Part shown: piece after piece, positions 34,011-43,700 of the stretch
Layout of the letters: each line of letters starts with the position of its first letter
How positions within the stretch are numbered: the first letter of the stretch is position 1
From: Bacteroides caecigallinarum
Lineage (GTDB): Bacteria; Bacteroidota; Bacteroidia; Bacteroidales; Bacteroidaceae
Length of the DNA: 64,000 bases
Direction of reading: 5' to 3'
Assembly: GCF_016902295.1 (NCBI RefSeq)
Contig: NZ_JACJLQ010000014.1
Span: 1 to 64,000, forward strand
Position numbers and translations under genes: made by a program
The notes under the pieces: generated by a model
The model's input: the letters and a program-made list of their open reading frames with translations, nothing else
What the model was told of the DNA's origin: nothing
Databases searched by the model: none

Positions 34011-35417
34011 ATGGGAGGTTTTTTTGGTACAGTCTCTAAGGCTGAATGTGTGACCGATTTGTTTTACGGCACAGACTATAATTCTCACCTCGGCACGAAA
34101 CGTGCCGGAATGGCTACTTACGCTGCAGGTGAGGGTTTCATGCGCGCTATTCACAGTTTGGAAAGTTCATATTTCCGCACTAAGTTCGAATCAGAGCTTC
34201 CACAGTTTAAAGGGAATGCAGGTATAGGGGTGATAAGTGACACTGACCCGCAACCTATAATGATTAACTCTCACTTGGGCAAGTTCGCCATAGTGACGGT
34301 AGCTAAAATCAATAACGAAGAGGAACTGGTGAATGAACTTCTCGCGTCGAACATGCATCTTTCTGAAATGACGATGAACAAGACCAACCAGACAGAGCTT
34401 ATAGCGCTGCTGATAGTTCAGGGAAAGGATTTCGTGGATGGTATAGAGAATGTATTCAACAAGATAAAGGGTTCTTGCTCTATGCTTATTCTTACTGAGG
34501 ACGGTATTATCGTGGCACGCGACAAATGGGGACGTACACCTATTATTATCGGTAAGAAAAACGGAGCATACGCCGCTACAAGCGAGTCGAGCAGCTTGCC
34601 TAACCTTGATTTTGAAATAGAAAAATATGTCGGCCCCGGAGAGATTATCCGTATGCGCGCCGACGGACTGGAGCAGATGCGCAAACCTAACGATAAAATG
34701 CAGATCTGCTCTTTTTTGTGGGTTTACTATGGCTTCCCGGTTTCTTGCTACGAAGGAAAGAATGTTGAGGAAGTACGTTTCGCCTCAGGATACAAGATGG
34801 GACAGACTGACGACTCGGAAGTGGACTGCGCTTGCGGTATTCCTGATTCGGGAGTAGGTATGGCTTTGGGTTATGCCGAAGGAAAGGGTATTCCGTATCA
34901 TCGCGCGATAGCAAAATATACTCCTACATGGCCTCGCAGCTTTACTCCAAGTAATCAGAACATGCGTTCGCTTGTGGCTAAGATGAAACTTATTCCTAAC
35001 CGCTCTATGCTTCAGGGAAAGAGACTGTTGTTTTGTGACGACTCTATCGTCCGTGGCACTCAGCTGCGCGACAATGTGAACATTCTTTACGATTACGGAG
35101 CTAAGGAAGTACACATGCGTATTGCTTGTCCGCCGCTGATTTACGGATGTCCGTTCATCGGATTTACTTCGTCGAAAAGTGATATGGAACTTATCACACG
35201 ACGTATAATAAAGGAAATAGAAGGCGACGAGAATGCAAACCTTGACAAGTATGCCACTACGGATTCGCCTGAATATAAGGAACTGGTGGAACGTATAAGA
35301 GCACGTTTCGGACTTACTTCACTTAAGTTCAATACTCTTGAAACTCTTATCGAAGCAATAGGACTGCCTAAGTGCAAGGTTTGTACACACTGTTTCGACG
35401 GTTCAAGCAGCTTCTGA
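34011..35417 (+). CDS. amidophosphoribosyltransferase paralogue lacking the Cys nucleophile
   Basis: 468 residues with the PurF layout: N-terminal glutaminase-type domain, then a phosphoribosyltransferase domain with the PRPP loop LLFCDDSIVRGTQL (about 341-354) and PDSGVGMALGYAEG. Canonical PurF begins Met-Cys-Gly with Cys2 as the glutamine amidotransferase nucleophile; here the protein begins MGGFFGTVSK, so that Cys is Gly. C-terminal CKVCTHCF and other cysteines may hold an iron-sulfur cluster as in B. subtilis PurF. It may use free ammonia or another donor, or have a regulatory role; purine synthesis is inferred only from the fold. Confidence 0.8.
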   Translation: MGGFFGTVSKAECVTDLFYGTDYNSHLGTKRAGMATYAAGEGFMRAIHSLESSYFRTKFESELPQFKGNAGIGVISDTDPQPIMINSHLGKFAIVTVAKINNEEELVNELLASNMHLSEMTMNKTNQTELIALLIVQGKDFVDGIENVFNKIKGSCSMLILTEDGIIVARDKWGRTPIIIGKKNGAYAATSESSSLPNLDFEIEKYVGPGEIIRMRADGLEQMRKPNDKMQICSFLWVYYGFPVSCYEGKNVEEVRFASGYKMGQTDDSEVDCACGIPDSGVGMALGYAEGKGIPYHRAIAKYTPTWPRSFTPSNQNMRSLVAKMKLIPNRSMLQGKRLLFCDDSIVRGTQLRDNVNILYDYGAKEVHMRIACPPLIYGCPFIGFTSSKSDMELITRRIIKEIEGDENANLDKYATTDSPEYKELVERIRARFGLTSLKFNTLETLIEAIGLPKCKVCTHCFDGSSSF

Positions 35418-35432
35418 TTCAATTTTATTGGG

Positions 35433-35517
35433 GAAGTTATAGAAGTTATAGAAGTTAAGAAGTTATAGAAGTTATTGAGTCAGGCGGACTATAACTTCTT
35501 AAACTCGTTTAACTTCT
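35433..35517 (+). repeat. tandem GAAGTTATA repeat with inverted copy
   Basis: Five variants of the 9-bp unit GAAGTTATA (35433-35475) are followed by an inverted set around ATAACTTCTTAAACTCG (35490-35517), between the PurF-like stop and the shared terminator. The two halves can pair into a long imperfect hairpin. Confidence 0.65.
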
Positions 35518-35553
35518 GCAAGTCTTGGTGAAACCGAAATTTGAATAAATAAA

Positions 35554-35590
35554 AAAACTCCGCAGGCAATAGCGCCTTGCGGAGTTTTTT
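35554..35590. terminator. bidirectional terminator
   Basis: AACTCCGCAGGC pairs with GCCTTGCGGAGTT around AATAGC, flanked by seven As and seven Ts. It serves the PurF-like gene and the convergent Omp85-like gene. Confidence 0.85.
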
Positions 35591-35610
35591 TGTTGTATGA
35601 AAATGTTTTA

Positions 35611-36837
35611 TCAGAATGCTTCTGTCATGTTTATGTAGAACAGGTTCTGCTTGTTTACGAAGTCCCTGCCTATATCAAGTCGGAAGTTCATGCGTGGCTG
35701 GACTTCAATTCTCAAACCTACTCCGACATTAGGCAGAACTCCTTCTATCCTTGTAGGATTGGGTCCCATAAATCCGGCTCCGCCCCATGCCACATATCCA
35801 AGGTGGCTTATGATTCTCTTCCAGATGTTGCTCTTGTCTGTATTAAACATCTGTCTGTATTCGAGTATTGCCAAATGTGCGGACTTGTCGCGGAATTGCC
35901 CCATATAGTATCCGCGCAGGTCGAAAGGCGTACCGCTAAGTACGTACTTGTTGATAGGAATATTGTTGCCTATCACGTTCTTGCTCTGGACAGTCCATGC
36001 CAGTGTCTTTCTTTTTCCTACTGATTTATACTGCCGGTAGTCCAGTTCAATACGGTAGTAATTGTCGTCACCTCCAAGCCATTTTTGATACATGATTCCG
36101 CGGAAGTCGAAGTAAACACCCTTGTAAGCGTTTGCGGGGATGTCTCTTGAATCGTAGCTCAGCAGGAAACCCAGACCGGAACTGAAGTTCTTATATCCGT
36201 CTGCTGTACCTCCGGCCTTGATGAAGTCAGGGTCCTCGGTTATGCCTTTGGCTACGTCCATCATGTGGTCGTAGTTCAGGTCTATCTGTGGACCGGCAAA
36301 GAAATTGCTTTCCTTCAGGCGGAACAGGAACCAAGGGTTAATCTGTATTCCGCTGTATTTGTACTGGCTTGTCTCTTTCCCGCGGAGATAGTTCTTGTTG
36401 GTGGTATATCCCACTCCGTAATAATTTTCACGGGTGTTCTTATATAAGAACTGTCCGAAGATGCGGAACCTGTCGTCCTTGAAGAACAGTTGGGGCTTCA
36501 CCACTACGTTCAAACCTCCATTGAACATGAATGCTATTGACGCGGGTACTACGGAACGCCGCATGGCGGTGTCCTTGGCGTTCATTCTGAATGTAACCAA
36601 TGCGCTTCCACCAACTAATACCCCGAAATCGGGTGTATAGCTCGGTCCGCCTAGTATATTGTAATGTACATTTCTGTTTGCCCTTTTCAGCCTTTTGAGC
36701 TCTTTTTTGCTTAGAACGGCTGTCGTGTCGGATTCGGCACTGATACTATCTGGAGTTATCGCTGATTCTTGTCCTGAAACATTCAAGGGAAGCGCTATAA
36801 GACACGCTATGAGTAGTAATGTGGAATATAATTTCAT
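35611..36837 (-). CDS. Omp85/BamA-superfamily outer-membrane barrel without POTRA domains
   Basis: 408 residues with signal peptide MKLYSTLLLIACLIALPLNV. After a short charged linker (KKELKRLKRANR) nearly all the rest is beta-barrel. FDLRGYYMGQFRDKSA corresponds to the conserved (V/L)RG(Y/F) loop-6 motif of the family, and the C-terminus ends in alternating strands (LFYINMTEAF). There is no room for POTRA domains, so it is a barrel-only member. Role unknown, possibly lipid or protein transfer at the outer membrane. Confidence 0.82.
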   Translation of the reverse strand: MKLYSTLLLIACLIALPLNVSGQESAITPDSISAESDTTAVLSKKELKRLKRANRNVHYNILGGPSYTPDFGVLVGGSALVTFRMNAKDTAMRRSVVPASIAFMFNGGLNVVVKPQLFFKDDRFRIFGQFLYKNTRENYYGVGYTTNKNYLRGKETSQYKYSGIQINPWFLFRLKESNFFAGPQIDLNYDHMMDVAKGITEDPDFIKAGGTADGYKNFSSGLGFLLSYDSRDIPANAYKGVYFDFRGIMYQKWLGGDDNYYRIELDYRQYKSVGKRKTLAWTVQSKNVIGNNIPINKYVLSGTPFDLRGYYMGQFRDKSAHLAILEYRQMFNTDKSNIWKRIISHLGYVAWGGAGFMGPNPTRIEGVLPNVGVGLRIEVQPRMNFRLDIGRDFVNKQNLFYINMTEAF

Positions 36838-36857
36838 CTATATATTTGTTTTGGCGA

Positions 36858-36865
36858 CAAAAGTA
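36858..36865 (-). promoter_or_regulatory. -7 box of the Omp85-like gene
   Basis: The minus strand reads TACTTTTG (TAnnTTTG), 21 nt upstream of the ATG at 36837. Confidence 0.5.
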
Positions 36866-36979
36866 CTAAACTTATGCAATAGTTCCTTGTTCTTTTGATA
36901 AGACTTTTTGGTTTTTATAATACATTTCTTTTAAAAGGAATATATTGTATGAAAAATTGCCAAAAAAGACGGGTGTGGT

Positions 36980-37010
36980 TTTGTTATTAGAAACCATTTA
37001 TTTAACTTTA
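36980..37010 (+). promoter_or_regulatory. pepT promoter
   Basis: -33 TTTG (36980-36983), a 19-bp spacer and -7 TAACTTTA (37003-37010, one mismatch to TAnnTTTG), 30 bp upstream of pepT. Confidence 0.55.
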
Positions 37011-37039
37011 CATCAATGAATATTTAACATAGAAGAGAC

Positions 37040-38266
37040 ATGACAGAAATAGACAGATTTTTAAAGTATGTGACTTTTGATACTCAATCGGACGAGAGTA
37101 CTGGCGTCACGCCAAGTACCGCAAAGCAGATGGAATTTGCAAAATATCTGAAAAGTGAACTTCAGGAACTTGGGCTTGAAGAAATCTCGCTTGACGAAAA
37201 CGGATATCTGTTTGCCACCTTGCCTGCCAATGTTGACAGACCTGTTCCTGTGATAGGTTTCATTGCTCACATGGATACAAGTCCTGATATTAGTGGAGCA
37301 AATGTTAAGCCACGCATAGTGGAGAATTATGATGGCGCTGACATCGTTCTTTGCGACAAGGACAATATAGTATTGTCGCCTGCACAGTTTCCTGAACTGT
37401 TGGACCACAAGGGAGAGGACCTTATAGTGACAGACGGACACACACTGCTCGGTGCTGACGACAAGGCCGGTATAGCTGAGATTGTTTCGGCTATGGCTTA
37501 TCTGAAGGCGCATCCTGAAATAAAGCATGGAAAAATCAGAATAGGTTTCAATCCTGACGAGGAAATAGGCCTTGGAGCACACAAGTTCGATGTGGAGAAA
37601 TTCGGCGCGAAGTGGGCTTATACAATGGACGGCGGCGAAGTGGGAGAACTGGAATTCGAGAATTTCAATGCTGCCGCGGCCAAAATTGTTATCAAAGGAA
37701 GAAACGTACATCCGGGATATGCCAAGAACAAGATGATTAACTCGATGCTCGTGGCTAATGAGTTTATGTCTATGTTGCCGGCAAACGAGACTCCTGCCAC
37801 TACTGAGGGGTACGAAGGCTTTTATCATCTGGTAGGCATGAAAGGTGAGGTGGAAGAGTCTGAGCTTTCGTATATTATCCGCGACCACGACAGAGAGATA
37901 TTTGAAAAGCGTAAGGCGTTTGTAGCTGAATGCGCGAAAAAAATTAATGCCAAATATGGCGGTAAGATTGTGTCTGTAGAAGTGAGAGACCAGTATTACA
38001 ATATGCGTCAGGAAGTTGAGCCGTTGATGCATATCATTGATATAGCTTTCGGCGCAATGAAAGAGGCCGGAGTGGATCCTAAGGTGAAGGCTATCCGTGG
38101 AGGTACAGACGGCGCGCAGCTTTCTTTCAAGGGTTTGCCTTGTCCTAACATCTTTGCGGGAGGGCTGAACTTCCATGGCAGATATGAATTCGTACCTGTA
38201 CAGTCCATACAGAAAGCGGTAATGGTTATTGTGAAGATAGCCGAGCTTACTGCTAACAGATATTGA
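37040..38266 (+). CDS. pepT: peptidase T (tripeptide aminopeptidase)
   Basis: A 408-residue cytosolic M20B zinc peptidase that removes the N-terminal residue of tripeptides. Metal-site motifs: [33 protein letters not shown] and [11 protein letters not shown], then the dimerisation domain and the closing His in [10 protein letters not shown]. Length fits the family. Followed by gcvT after a hairpin-containing spacer. Confidence 0.96.
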   Translation: MTEIDRFLKYVTFDTQSDESTGVTPSTAKQMEFAKYLKSELQELGLEEISLDENGYLFATLPANVDRPVPVIGFIAHMDTSPDISGANVKPRIVENYDGADIVLCDKDNIVLSPAQFPELLDHKGEDLIVTDGHTLLGADDKAGIAEIVSAMAYLKAHPEIKHGKIRIGFNPDEEIGLGAHKFDVEKFGAKWAYTMDGGEVGELEFENFNAAAAKIVIKGRNVHPGYAKNKMINSMLVANEFMSMLPANETPATTEGYEGFYHLVGMKGEVEESELSYIIRDHDREIFEKRKAFVAECAKKINAKYGGKIVSVEVRDQYYNMRQEVEPLMHIIDIAFGAMKEAGVDPKVKAIRGGTDGAQLSFKGLPCPNIFAGGLNFHGRYEFVPVQSIQKAVMVIVKIAELTANRY

Positions 38267-38276
38267 TTATTGTAAT

Positions 38277-38345
38277 AGTTTGTGAGTTTGTAAGTTTTTA
38301 AGTTGGTAATCACAAACTCACAAACTAATAAACTCACAAACTTAA
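38277..38345. repeat. 15-bp inverted repeat and AAACTCAC-type repeats between pepT and gcvT
   Basis: AGTTTGTGAGTTTGT (38277-38291) and its exact complement ACAAACTCACAAACT (38312-38326) could form a perfect 15-bp stem with a 20-nt loop, but no T-run follows, so it is not an ordinary terminator. Further AACTCACAAACTT copies continue to the gcvT start. Confidence 0.7.
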
Positions 38346-38356
38346 AAATAATACGA

Positions 38357-39442
38357 ATGAAAACAACTCCATTTACAGAGAAGCATATAGCGTTGGGGGC
38401 TAAGATGCACGAATTCGCAGGTTATAACATGCCTATAGAATATTCAGGAATTATCGATGAGCATATCACTGTGTGTCAGGGAGTAGGAGTATTCGACGTT
38501 TCGCACATGGGAGAATTCTGGGTGAAAGGTCCTTCGGCTCTTGAATTTATACAACAGGTTACATCAAACAATGCGGCTGTACTGACTCCGGGGAAAATAC
38601 AATATACTTGTTTCCCGAACGAAAAGGGAGGTATAGTGGACGACTTGCTGGTTTATTCGTACGAACCTGACAAGTATATGCTGGTAGTGAATGCCGCCAA
38701 TATTGAAAAGGACTGGAACTGGTGTGTGGCGCACAACAGTTTTGGTGCCGAATTGGAGAACTCGTCCGACAATATAGCCCAGCTTGCCATTCAGGGACCA
38801 AAAGCAATTGACACATTGCAGAAACTGACGGACGTTGTATTGTCCGAAATACCATATTATACATTCAAGGTAGGCGAACTGGCCGGAGTTGAGAATGTGA
38901 TAATTTCGAACACAGGATATACCGGAGCCGGTGGTTTCGAACTTTATTTCTATCCGCAGGATGCCGAGAGGATATGGAACGCGGTATTCGACGCAGGCGA
39001 GGAATTCGGCATCAAGCCGATAGGGCTTGGGGCACGGGACACATTACGCCTCGAGATGGGATTCTGTCTTTACGGAAATGATATTGACGACACTACATCG
39101 CCTATAGAAGCCGGACTGGGATGGATAACAAAATTCGTGGATGGAAAGAACTTTACAAACCGCGCGGCACTTGAAAAACAGAAGGCGGAAGGGGTAACGC
39201 GTAAGCTTGTAGGTTTCGAAATGATTGACAGGGGTATCCCCCGGCATGGCTATTCACTGACAGATGCCGAAGGAAACGTGATAGGTAATGTTACGTCAGG
39301 AACAATGTCGCCTATTCGTAAAATAGGTATAGGTATGGGATATGTCAAGACAGAGTTCTCGAAGCCCGGAACTGAAATCTGCCTTGACAACCGTGGCAGA
39401 AAACTAAAGGCTGTTGTGGTAAAACCTCCTTTCAGGAAATAA
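38357..39442 (+). CDS. gcvT: glycine cleavage system T protein (aminomethyltransferase)
   Basis: 361 residues from the Met of [20 protein letters not shown]; the longer frame from 38303 runs through the repeat region and is rejected. GcvT transfers the methylene group from the H-protein aminomethyl arm to tetrahydrofolate. Typical segments are [32 protein letters not shown], the Asp/Arg in [18 protein letters not shown] and [19 protein letters not shown]. The other gcv genes are not in the window. Confidence 0.96.
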   Translation: MKTTPFTEKHIALGAKMHEFAGYNMPIEYSGIIDEHITVCQGVGVFDVSHMGEFWVKGPSALEFIQQVTSNNAAVLTPGKIQYTCFPNEKGGIVDDLLVYSYEPDKYMLVVNAANIEKDWNWCVAHNSFGAELENSSDNIAQLAIQGPKAIDTLQKLTDVVLSEIPYYTFKVGELAGVENVIISNTGYTGAGGFELYFYPQDAERIWNAVFDAGEEFGIKPIGLGARDTLRLEMGFCLYGNDIDDTTSPIEAGLGWITKFVDGKNFTNRAALEKQKAEGVTRKLVGFEMIDRGIPRHGYSLTDAEGNVIGNVTSGTMSPIRKIGIGMGYVKTEFSKPGTEICLDNRGRKLKAVVVKPPFRK

Positions 39443-39465
39443 TATTGTCTTTTTGATATAATTAG

Positions 39466-39506
39466 GCGGAAGTTTATGTGATATTTTACATGAACTTCCG
39501 CTTTTT
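39466..39506 (+). terminator. terminator of gcvT
   Basis: GCGGAAGTT-ATGT pairs with ACAT-AACTTCCGC around GATATTTT, followed by five Ts. Confidence 0.8.
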
Positions 39507-39522
39507 CTATTATTATATTTAG

Positions 39523-39530
39523 TAATTTTG
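39523..39530 (+). promoter_or_regulatory. -7 box of the second antiporter gene
   Basis: TAATTTTG (TAnnTTTG), 28 nt upstream of the ATG at 39558. Confidence 0.55.
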
Positions 39531-39557
39531 CGCTTGAAATAACTATTTATAAATATT

Positions 39558-41810
39558 ATGTCTCATTTGGCTCCTTTGATAAGCGATTTGGCTTTGATTT
39601 TGATATGTGCCGGTGCAATGACTCTTGTGTTCAAGAAACTGAAACAGCCATTGGTGCTCGGATACATTGTCGCCGGATTTCTGGCGAGTCCGCATTTTGA
39701 GTTTACTCCGTCTGTAACTGACGCCGACAGTATAAAGACATGGTCGGACATAGGTGTGATATTCCTTCTGTTTGCTTTGGGACTGGACTTCAGCTTCAAG
39801 AAACTTATGAAGGTGGGAGGTTCTGCCATAATATCGGCCTGCTCCATTATTCTGTGTATGATTGTGGTGGGAGTTTTCGTGGGGTGGATTTTCGGATGGA
39901 AACAGATGGACTGTATCTATTTGGGAGGAATGCTCGCCATGTCGTCAACTACGATAATATACAAGGCGTTTGACGACCTTGGATTGCGACAGCAGAAATT
40001 TACCGGCCTTGTGCTGAGTATCCTTATTATAGAGGATATATTGGCCATTGTGCTTATGGTAATGCTTTCAACAATGGCTGTGAGCAAGAACTTTGAAGGT
40101 ATGGAGATGGTGGGGAGCATCCTGAAACTGGTGTTCTTCCTTATCCTGTGGTTCGTGGTAGGTATGTATCTTATTCCTACATTCCTAAAACGCTCGCGCA
40201 AGCTGATGAGTGACGAGACGCTGCTGATTTTCTCGTTGGGCATGTGTTTCGGCATGGTGGTACTGGCGGCAAAAGTAGGATTTTCTCCTGCATTCGGAGC
40301 TTTCATAATGGGGTCCATACTTGCCGAGACTCTTGATTCGGAACGTATAGAAAAACTTGTGGCTCCGGTAAAGGACCTGTTTGGCGCGATATTCTTTGTG
40401 TCAGTAGGTATGATGGTCGATCCTAATCTGATTGTGGAGTATATATGGCCTATTATTGCTATTACCGTGGCGATATTGCTCGGACAGACAATTTTCGGTA
40501 CGGGAGGTGTACTACTTTCCGGACAGTCGCTCAAGACTGCCATGCAGTGTGGTTTCAGTCTGACTCAGATAGGTGAGTTCGCATTTATCATAGCGTCGCT
40601 CGGGGTAAGCCTGAACGTGACAAGCGACTTTCTCTATCCGATAGTAGTGGCTGTATCCGTTATAACGACATTCCTTACGCCGTATATGATACGTCTGTCA
40701 GTGCCTGCGTACAACTTTGTGGATAAGCGTATGCCGCCGAAATGGAGAAATCTTATTGACAGGTATTCCGGCTCTACACAGCCTGCCAATTATCAGAGTA
40801 ACTGGAAGGCGCTTATTACAGCCATAATAAGAATAACTGTTGTATATTCGGTATTGTCGATAGCGGCAATATTCATATCGTTCAGCTTCATAGTTCCATT
40901 GCTTGTCGAGACACTTGGCGATACGTGGGGAAACTGGGCAGGAGCAGTGATAACTATTATTATCATAGCGCCTTTCCTGAGGGCTATGATAATGAAGAAG
41001 AACCACTCGATAGAGTTCAAGGCTTTGTGGAATGACAGCCGCTTCAATCATGCTCCGCTTATATCTGTGATAATATTGCGTATATTGATTGGCGTATTCT
41101 TTGTGATATATGTAATAAAGCATATATTCCAGGCATCTGTAGCCATTATGGTGGGAGTGGCGATAGTGATTGTACTTGTCATGATATTCTCACGTTTCCT
41201 CAAACGGCAGTCTATACTTATGGAAAGGACTTTCTTACAGAACATGAGGTCGAAGGATATGTTTATGGTTTATCGTGGGGCAAAGAAACCTGAATATGCA
41301 GGAAGTCTGCTCGACAGGGATATACACTTGACTGATATAAAGATTTCGCCTGATTCACTTTGGGCGGGATTGACATTGATGGAACTGAATCTTGGTAAAC
41401 GCTTCGGAGTACATGTTGTGTCAATAATCCGTGGTACACACCGAATAAATATTCCCGGGGGACAGACAAGGATATTCCCGGGGGATACCATACAGGTGAT
41501 AGGGTCGGACTCACAATTGTCTGATTTTGCCGAACATGCTGAAGCTGTTTCCGAAGGATGTGTTGACGATGATTTCGAAAAGAAGGAAATGCTTTTGAAA
41601 CAATTCGAGGTGAACGACGGATCTAAATTCGTTGGCAAGACTATTCGTGAAAGCGGAATAAGGAATAAATACCATTGTCTGGTGGTAGGAATTGAGAACT
41701 CTAATGACGTAACTTTGCATGCTCCTGATGTAGATACGCCGTTAAATGTAGGCGATATAGTCTGGGTAGTGGGCGAAGAGACTGCGCTAAGGAAATTATT
41801 CGAAGAATAA
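39558..41810 (+). CDS. CPA2 cation:proton antiporter with C-terminal RCK_C domains
   Basis: 750 residues. The first about 390 form the Kef-type exchanger fold (KQPLVLGYIVAGFLASPHFE, FLLFALGLDFSFKKLMKVGG, GQSLKTAMQCGFSLTQIGEF). A second hydrophobic block of about five helices follows at residues 415-545. The tail has two TrkA-C (RCK_C) modules with GGQTRIFPGDTIQVIGSDSQ and NVGDIVWVVGEETALRKLFE. The RCK_C tail suggests ligand control. Ion specificity (K+ or Na+) is not readable. Distinct from the first antiporter, whose tail is USP-like. Confidence 0.9.
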   Translation: MSHLAPLISDLALILICAGAMTLVFKKLKQPLVLGYIVAGFLASPHFEFTPSVTDADSIKTWSDIGVIFLLFALGLDFSFKKLMKVGGSAIISACSIILCMIVVGVFVGWIFGWKQMDCIYLGGMLAMSSTTIIYKAFDDLGLRQQKFTGLVLSILIIEDILAIVLMVMLSTMAVSKNFEGMEMVGSILKLVFFLILWFVVGMYLIPTFLKRSRKLMSDETLLIFSLGMCFGMVVLAAKVGFSPAFGAFIMGSILAETLDSERIEKLVAPVKDLFGAIFFVSVGMMVDPNLIVEYIWPIIAITVAILLGQTIFGTGGVLLSGQSLKTAMQCGFSLTQIGEFAFIIASLGVSLNVTSDFLYPIVVAVSVITTFLTPYMIRLSVPAYNFVDKRMPPKWRNLIDRYSGSTQPANYQSNWKALITAIIRITVVYSVLSIAAIFISFSFIVPLLVETLGDTWGNWAGAVITIIIIAPFLRAMIMKKNHSIEFKALWNDSRFNHAPLISVIILRILIGVFFVIYVIKHIFQASVAIMVGVAIVIVLVMIFSRFLKRQSILMERTFLQNMRSKDMFMVYRGAKKPEYAGSLLDRDIHLTDIKISPDSLWAGLTLMELNLGKRFGVHVVSIIRGTHRINIPGGQTRIFPGDTIQVIGSDSQLSDFAEHAEAVSEGCVDDDFEKKEMLLKQFEVNDGSKFVGKTIRESGIRNKYHCLVVGIENSNDVTLHAPDVDTPLNVGDIVWVVGEETALRKLFEE

Positions 41811-41852
41811 GCTTAACATATAGTCCGCGATTTATTTTTATCGGGATTTGTC

Positions 41853-41896
41853 GATTGCTTATTCATCAATATTATTATTGGTGGATAAGCAATTTT
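41853..41896 (+). terminator. terminator after the antiporter gene
   Basis: ATTGCTTAT pairs with ATAAGCAAT, extended by inner CAAT/ATTG pairs, and ends in TTTT. Confidence 0.7.
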
Positions 41897-42059
41897 AATT
41901 TTCGGAAATAATTCTGTAAACACAATCTAAACATTACTTAAATAGTGTTTGAACGGTATTTGGAAAATTTTAAAAGCATTATTTTTATATAAAAAGTTTA
42001 GGCTAAGTATCGCATTGTTGGGCCTCTTTTGTATATTCGTTAAAAATTTGCTTTAATGT

Positions 42060-43619
42060 ATGCCTTTATTAAGACCTTTAAAATCTTTTATATACATCCC
42101 TCTATTGTTTATTTTGTTTTCTGCTTGTTCGAAATCGGAAAACACGGAAGTAAGAAGTGCGTTAAAAGTACTCGCTCTTGTACGTGACATGTGTCATAAT
42201 GATAGTTTCCCTAAAAATGACTCAATACTGAATACCCCTTTGAAAGTCCTTTCGAGGGAGAATATGGATTCGTGTCTTGCTGTAGCATATTTCTGTCAGG
42301 GAGAAATCAGACAGCATAATTACTATATACTGAGAGCCATTGACAGTTATCTGCTGGCTGAGAAATTTGCCGGAGCGGACAGTATGCTGCATTTCAGGAT
42401 AAATCTTCGGTTGGCACAGTTGTATAGACTGAAGATGAGGTCTGACATGGATAGCCTTTATATCGGTAACGCCGGACGATTGTTGAATAGTATAAGGAAG
42501 CCGTCCGTACACGTGGAATTCCTGCATGAGAAAGCTTTGTATTATACTAAAAAAAATGATTTGGCGAAGGTTTATTCCACATTGCGTAATGCCCTTTCGA
42601 TTATTGATGTGGGTAATGAAATGAAAGCTGACCTGTATAAACATTTATCGCAGGCGTATTTGAGCAATAACAGTGTGGACAGTGTCTTGTTTTTTGCCGA
42701 CAGGGGACTGGAGCTCTGTACACAGCCTAAACTTAGGAATGAACTTCTGATTTTAAAAGGGCAGGGGTTTGCTGTGGCCGACAAAAAGGATTCTGTGGAT
42801 AAATATATATTCCCGAATATTTACAGTGTGGACAGGTCGTTACGTATCAAAGCTTTCAGGCAGGTGTCTGAAATGTACAACAGGCTTGGAATGATTTCGC
42901 AGTCGTATCAATATCTCAAGGATTACACATTGGCGCTTGATACTCTTATAGCCGACAGGAGGGAAGAGCTTATGGAAAAAATTCATGGAGTTCATGAGTA
43001 TAATATACAGCGTGACCGTGCCAACAAGGCTGAAATGCAGGCGGCGTCCAGCCAGCTTATGTTTTCGAAGTTCGTTCTTGGTGCATTGGTATTGATAATG
43101 ATACTTTCTGTGTTGCTGCATCATTACCGTTCGCACAAACGTAAACTGACCGAACGGCTGAGGATGGAGACATGCCTTAAAATGGAAGAAACCATAAAGC
43201 GAAGGGATGTGGAGATTTCGCTTGCTCGCAAGCAGGAAGAACTGAAACAGAAGGAAATTGAAAAGCTGAATAAGAGTATAGACTATTTCAGGCAGTTGAA
43301 CAATGTCACTCTTCCTGTCATAATGAGGAGACAGAATGCGCAGGGGGCGCTTCATCTTTCGGATGATGACTGGAACATAATCACCGGAAATACCGATGCC
43401 TGCTTTGATATGTTTACAGCGAGATTGAAGGAACTGTGTCCGCAGCTTACTGAGGATGACATCCGTTTCTGCTGTCTGGTGAAAATGGAACTTTCCATGT
43501 CAACACTTTCTGAAATATATCATATTGCCAAGGCCAGCATATCCAGGCGTAAGATGAGGCTGAAGGAGAAAATGGGAATAGAGAATACCAGCTTCGATGA
43601 GTTTATAATAGATTTCTGA
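42060..43619 (+). CDS. membrane-tethered TPR regulator with C-terminal helix-turn-helix
   Basis: 519 residues. N-terminal lipoprotein-like signal (lipobox LFSAC), periplasmic helical repeats of TPR type to about 320, a membrane helix at about 336-356 (FVLGALVLIMILSVLLHHY), a cytosolic coiled coil rich in Lys and Glu, and a C-terminal LuxR-like helix-turn-helix (LTEDDIRFCCLVKMELSMST then ISRRKMRLKEKMGI). Many Bacteroides species carry such one-piece envelope-to-DNA regulators. Target genes and signal are unknown. No promoter of the usual form is evident upstream. Confidence 0.82.
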   Translation: MPLLRPLKSFIYIPLLFILFSACSKSENTEVRSALKVLALVRDMCHNDSFPKNDSILNTPLKVLSRENMDSCLAVAYFCQGEIRQHNYYILRAIDSYLLAEKFAGADSMLHFRINLRLAQLYRLKMRSDMDSLYIGNAGRLLNSIRKPSVHVEFLHEKALYYTKKNDLAKVYSTLRNALSIIDVGNEMKADLYKHLSQAYLSNNSVDSVLFFADRGLELCTQPKLRNELLILKGQGFAVADKKDSVDKYIFPNIYSVDRSLRIKAFRQVSEMYNRLGMISQSYQYLKDYTLALDTLIADRREELMEKIHGVHEYNIQRDRANKAEMQAASSQLMFSKFVLGALVLIMILSVLLHHYRSHKRKLTERLRMETCLKMEETIKRRDVEISLARKQEELKQKEIEKLNKSIDYFRQLNNVTLPVIMRRQNAQGALHLSDDDWNIITGNTDACFDMFTARLKELCPQLTEDDIRFCCLVKMELSMSTLSEIYHIAKASISRRKMRLKEKMGIENTSFDEFIIDF

Positions 43620-43641
43620 GACTTTATGAAATAAAAAAGAA

Positions 43642-43680
43642 AGGCTACTGTAAATATTTACAAAAACATTTACAGCAGCC
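43642..43680. terminator. terminator between the TPR regulator and the acyltransferase
   Basis: GGCTaCTGTAAAT pairs with ATTTACAGcAGCC across a short loop, between two convergent genes. Confidence 0.75.
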
Positions 43681-43700
43681 GTTCTTTTATTCCTCATATA

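Noticed and set aside
37061-38176. 371-residue minus-strand frame opposite pepT
   Set aside because: It lies completely within pepT, has no signal, motif or promoter, and is explained by the codon pattern of pepT on the other strand.
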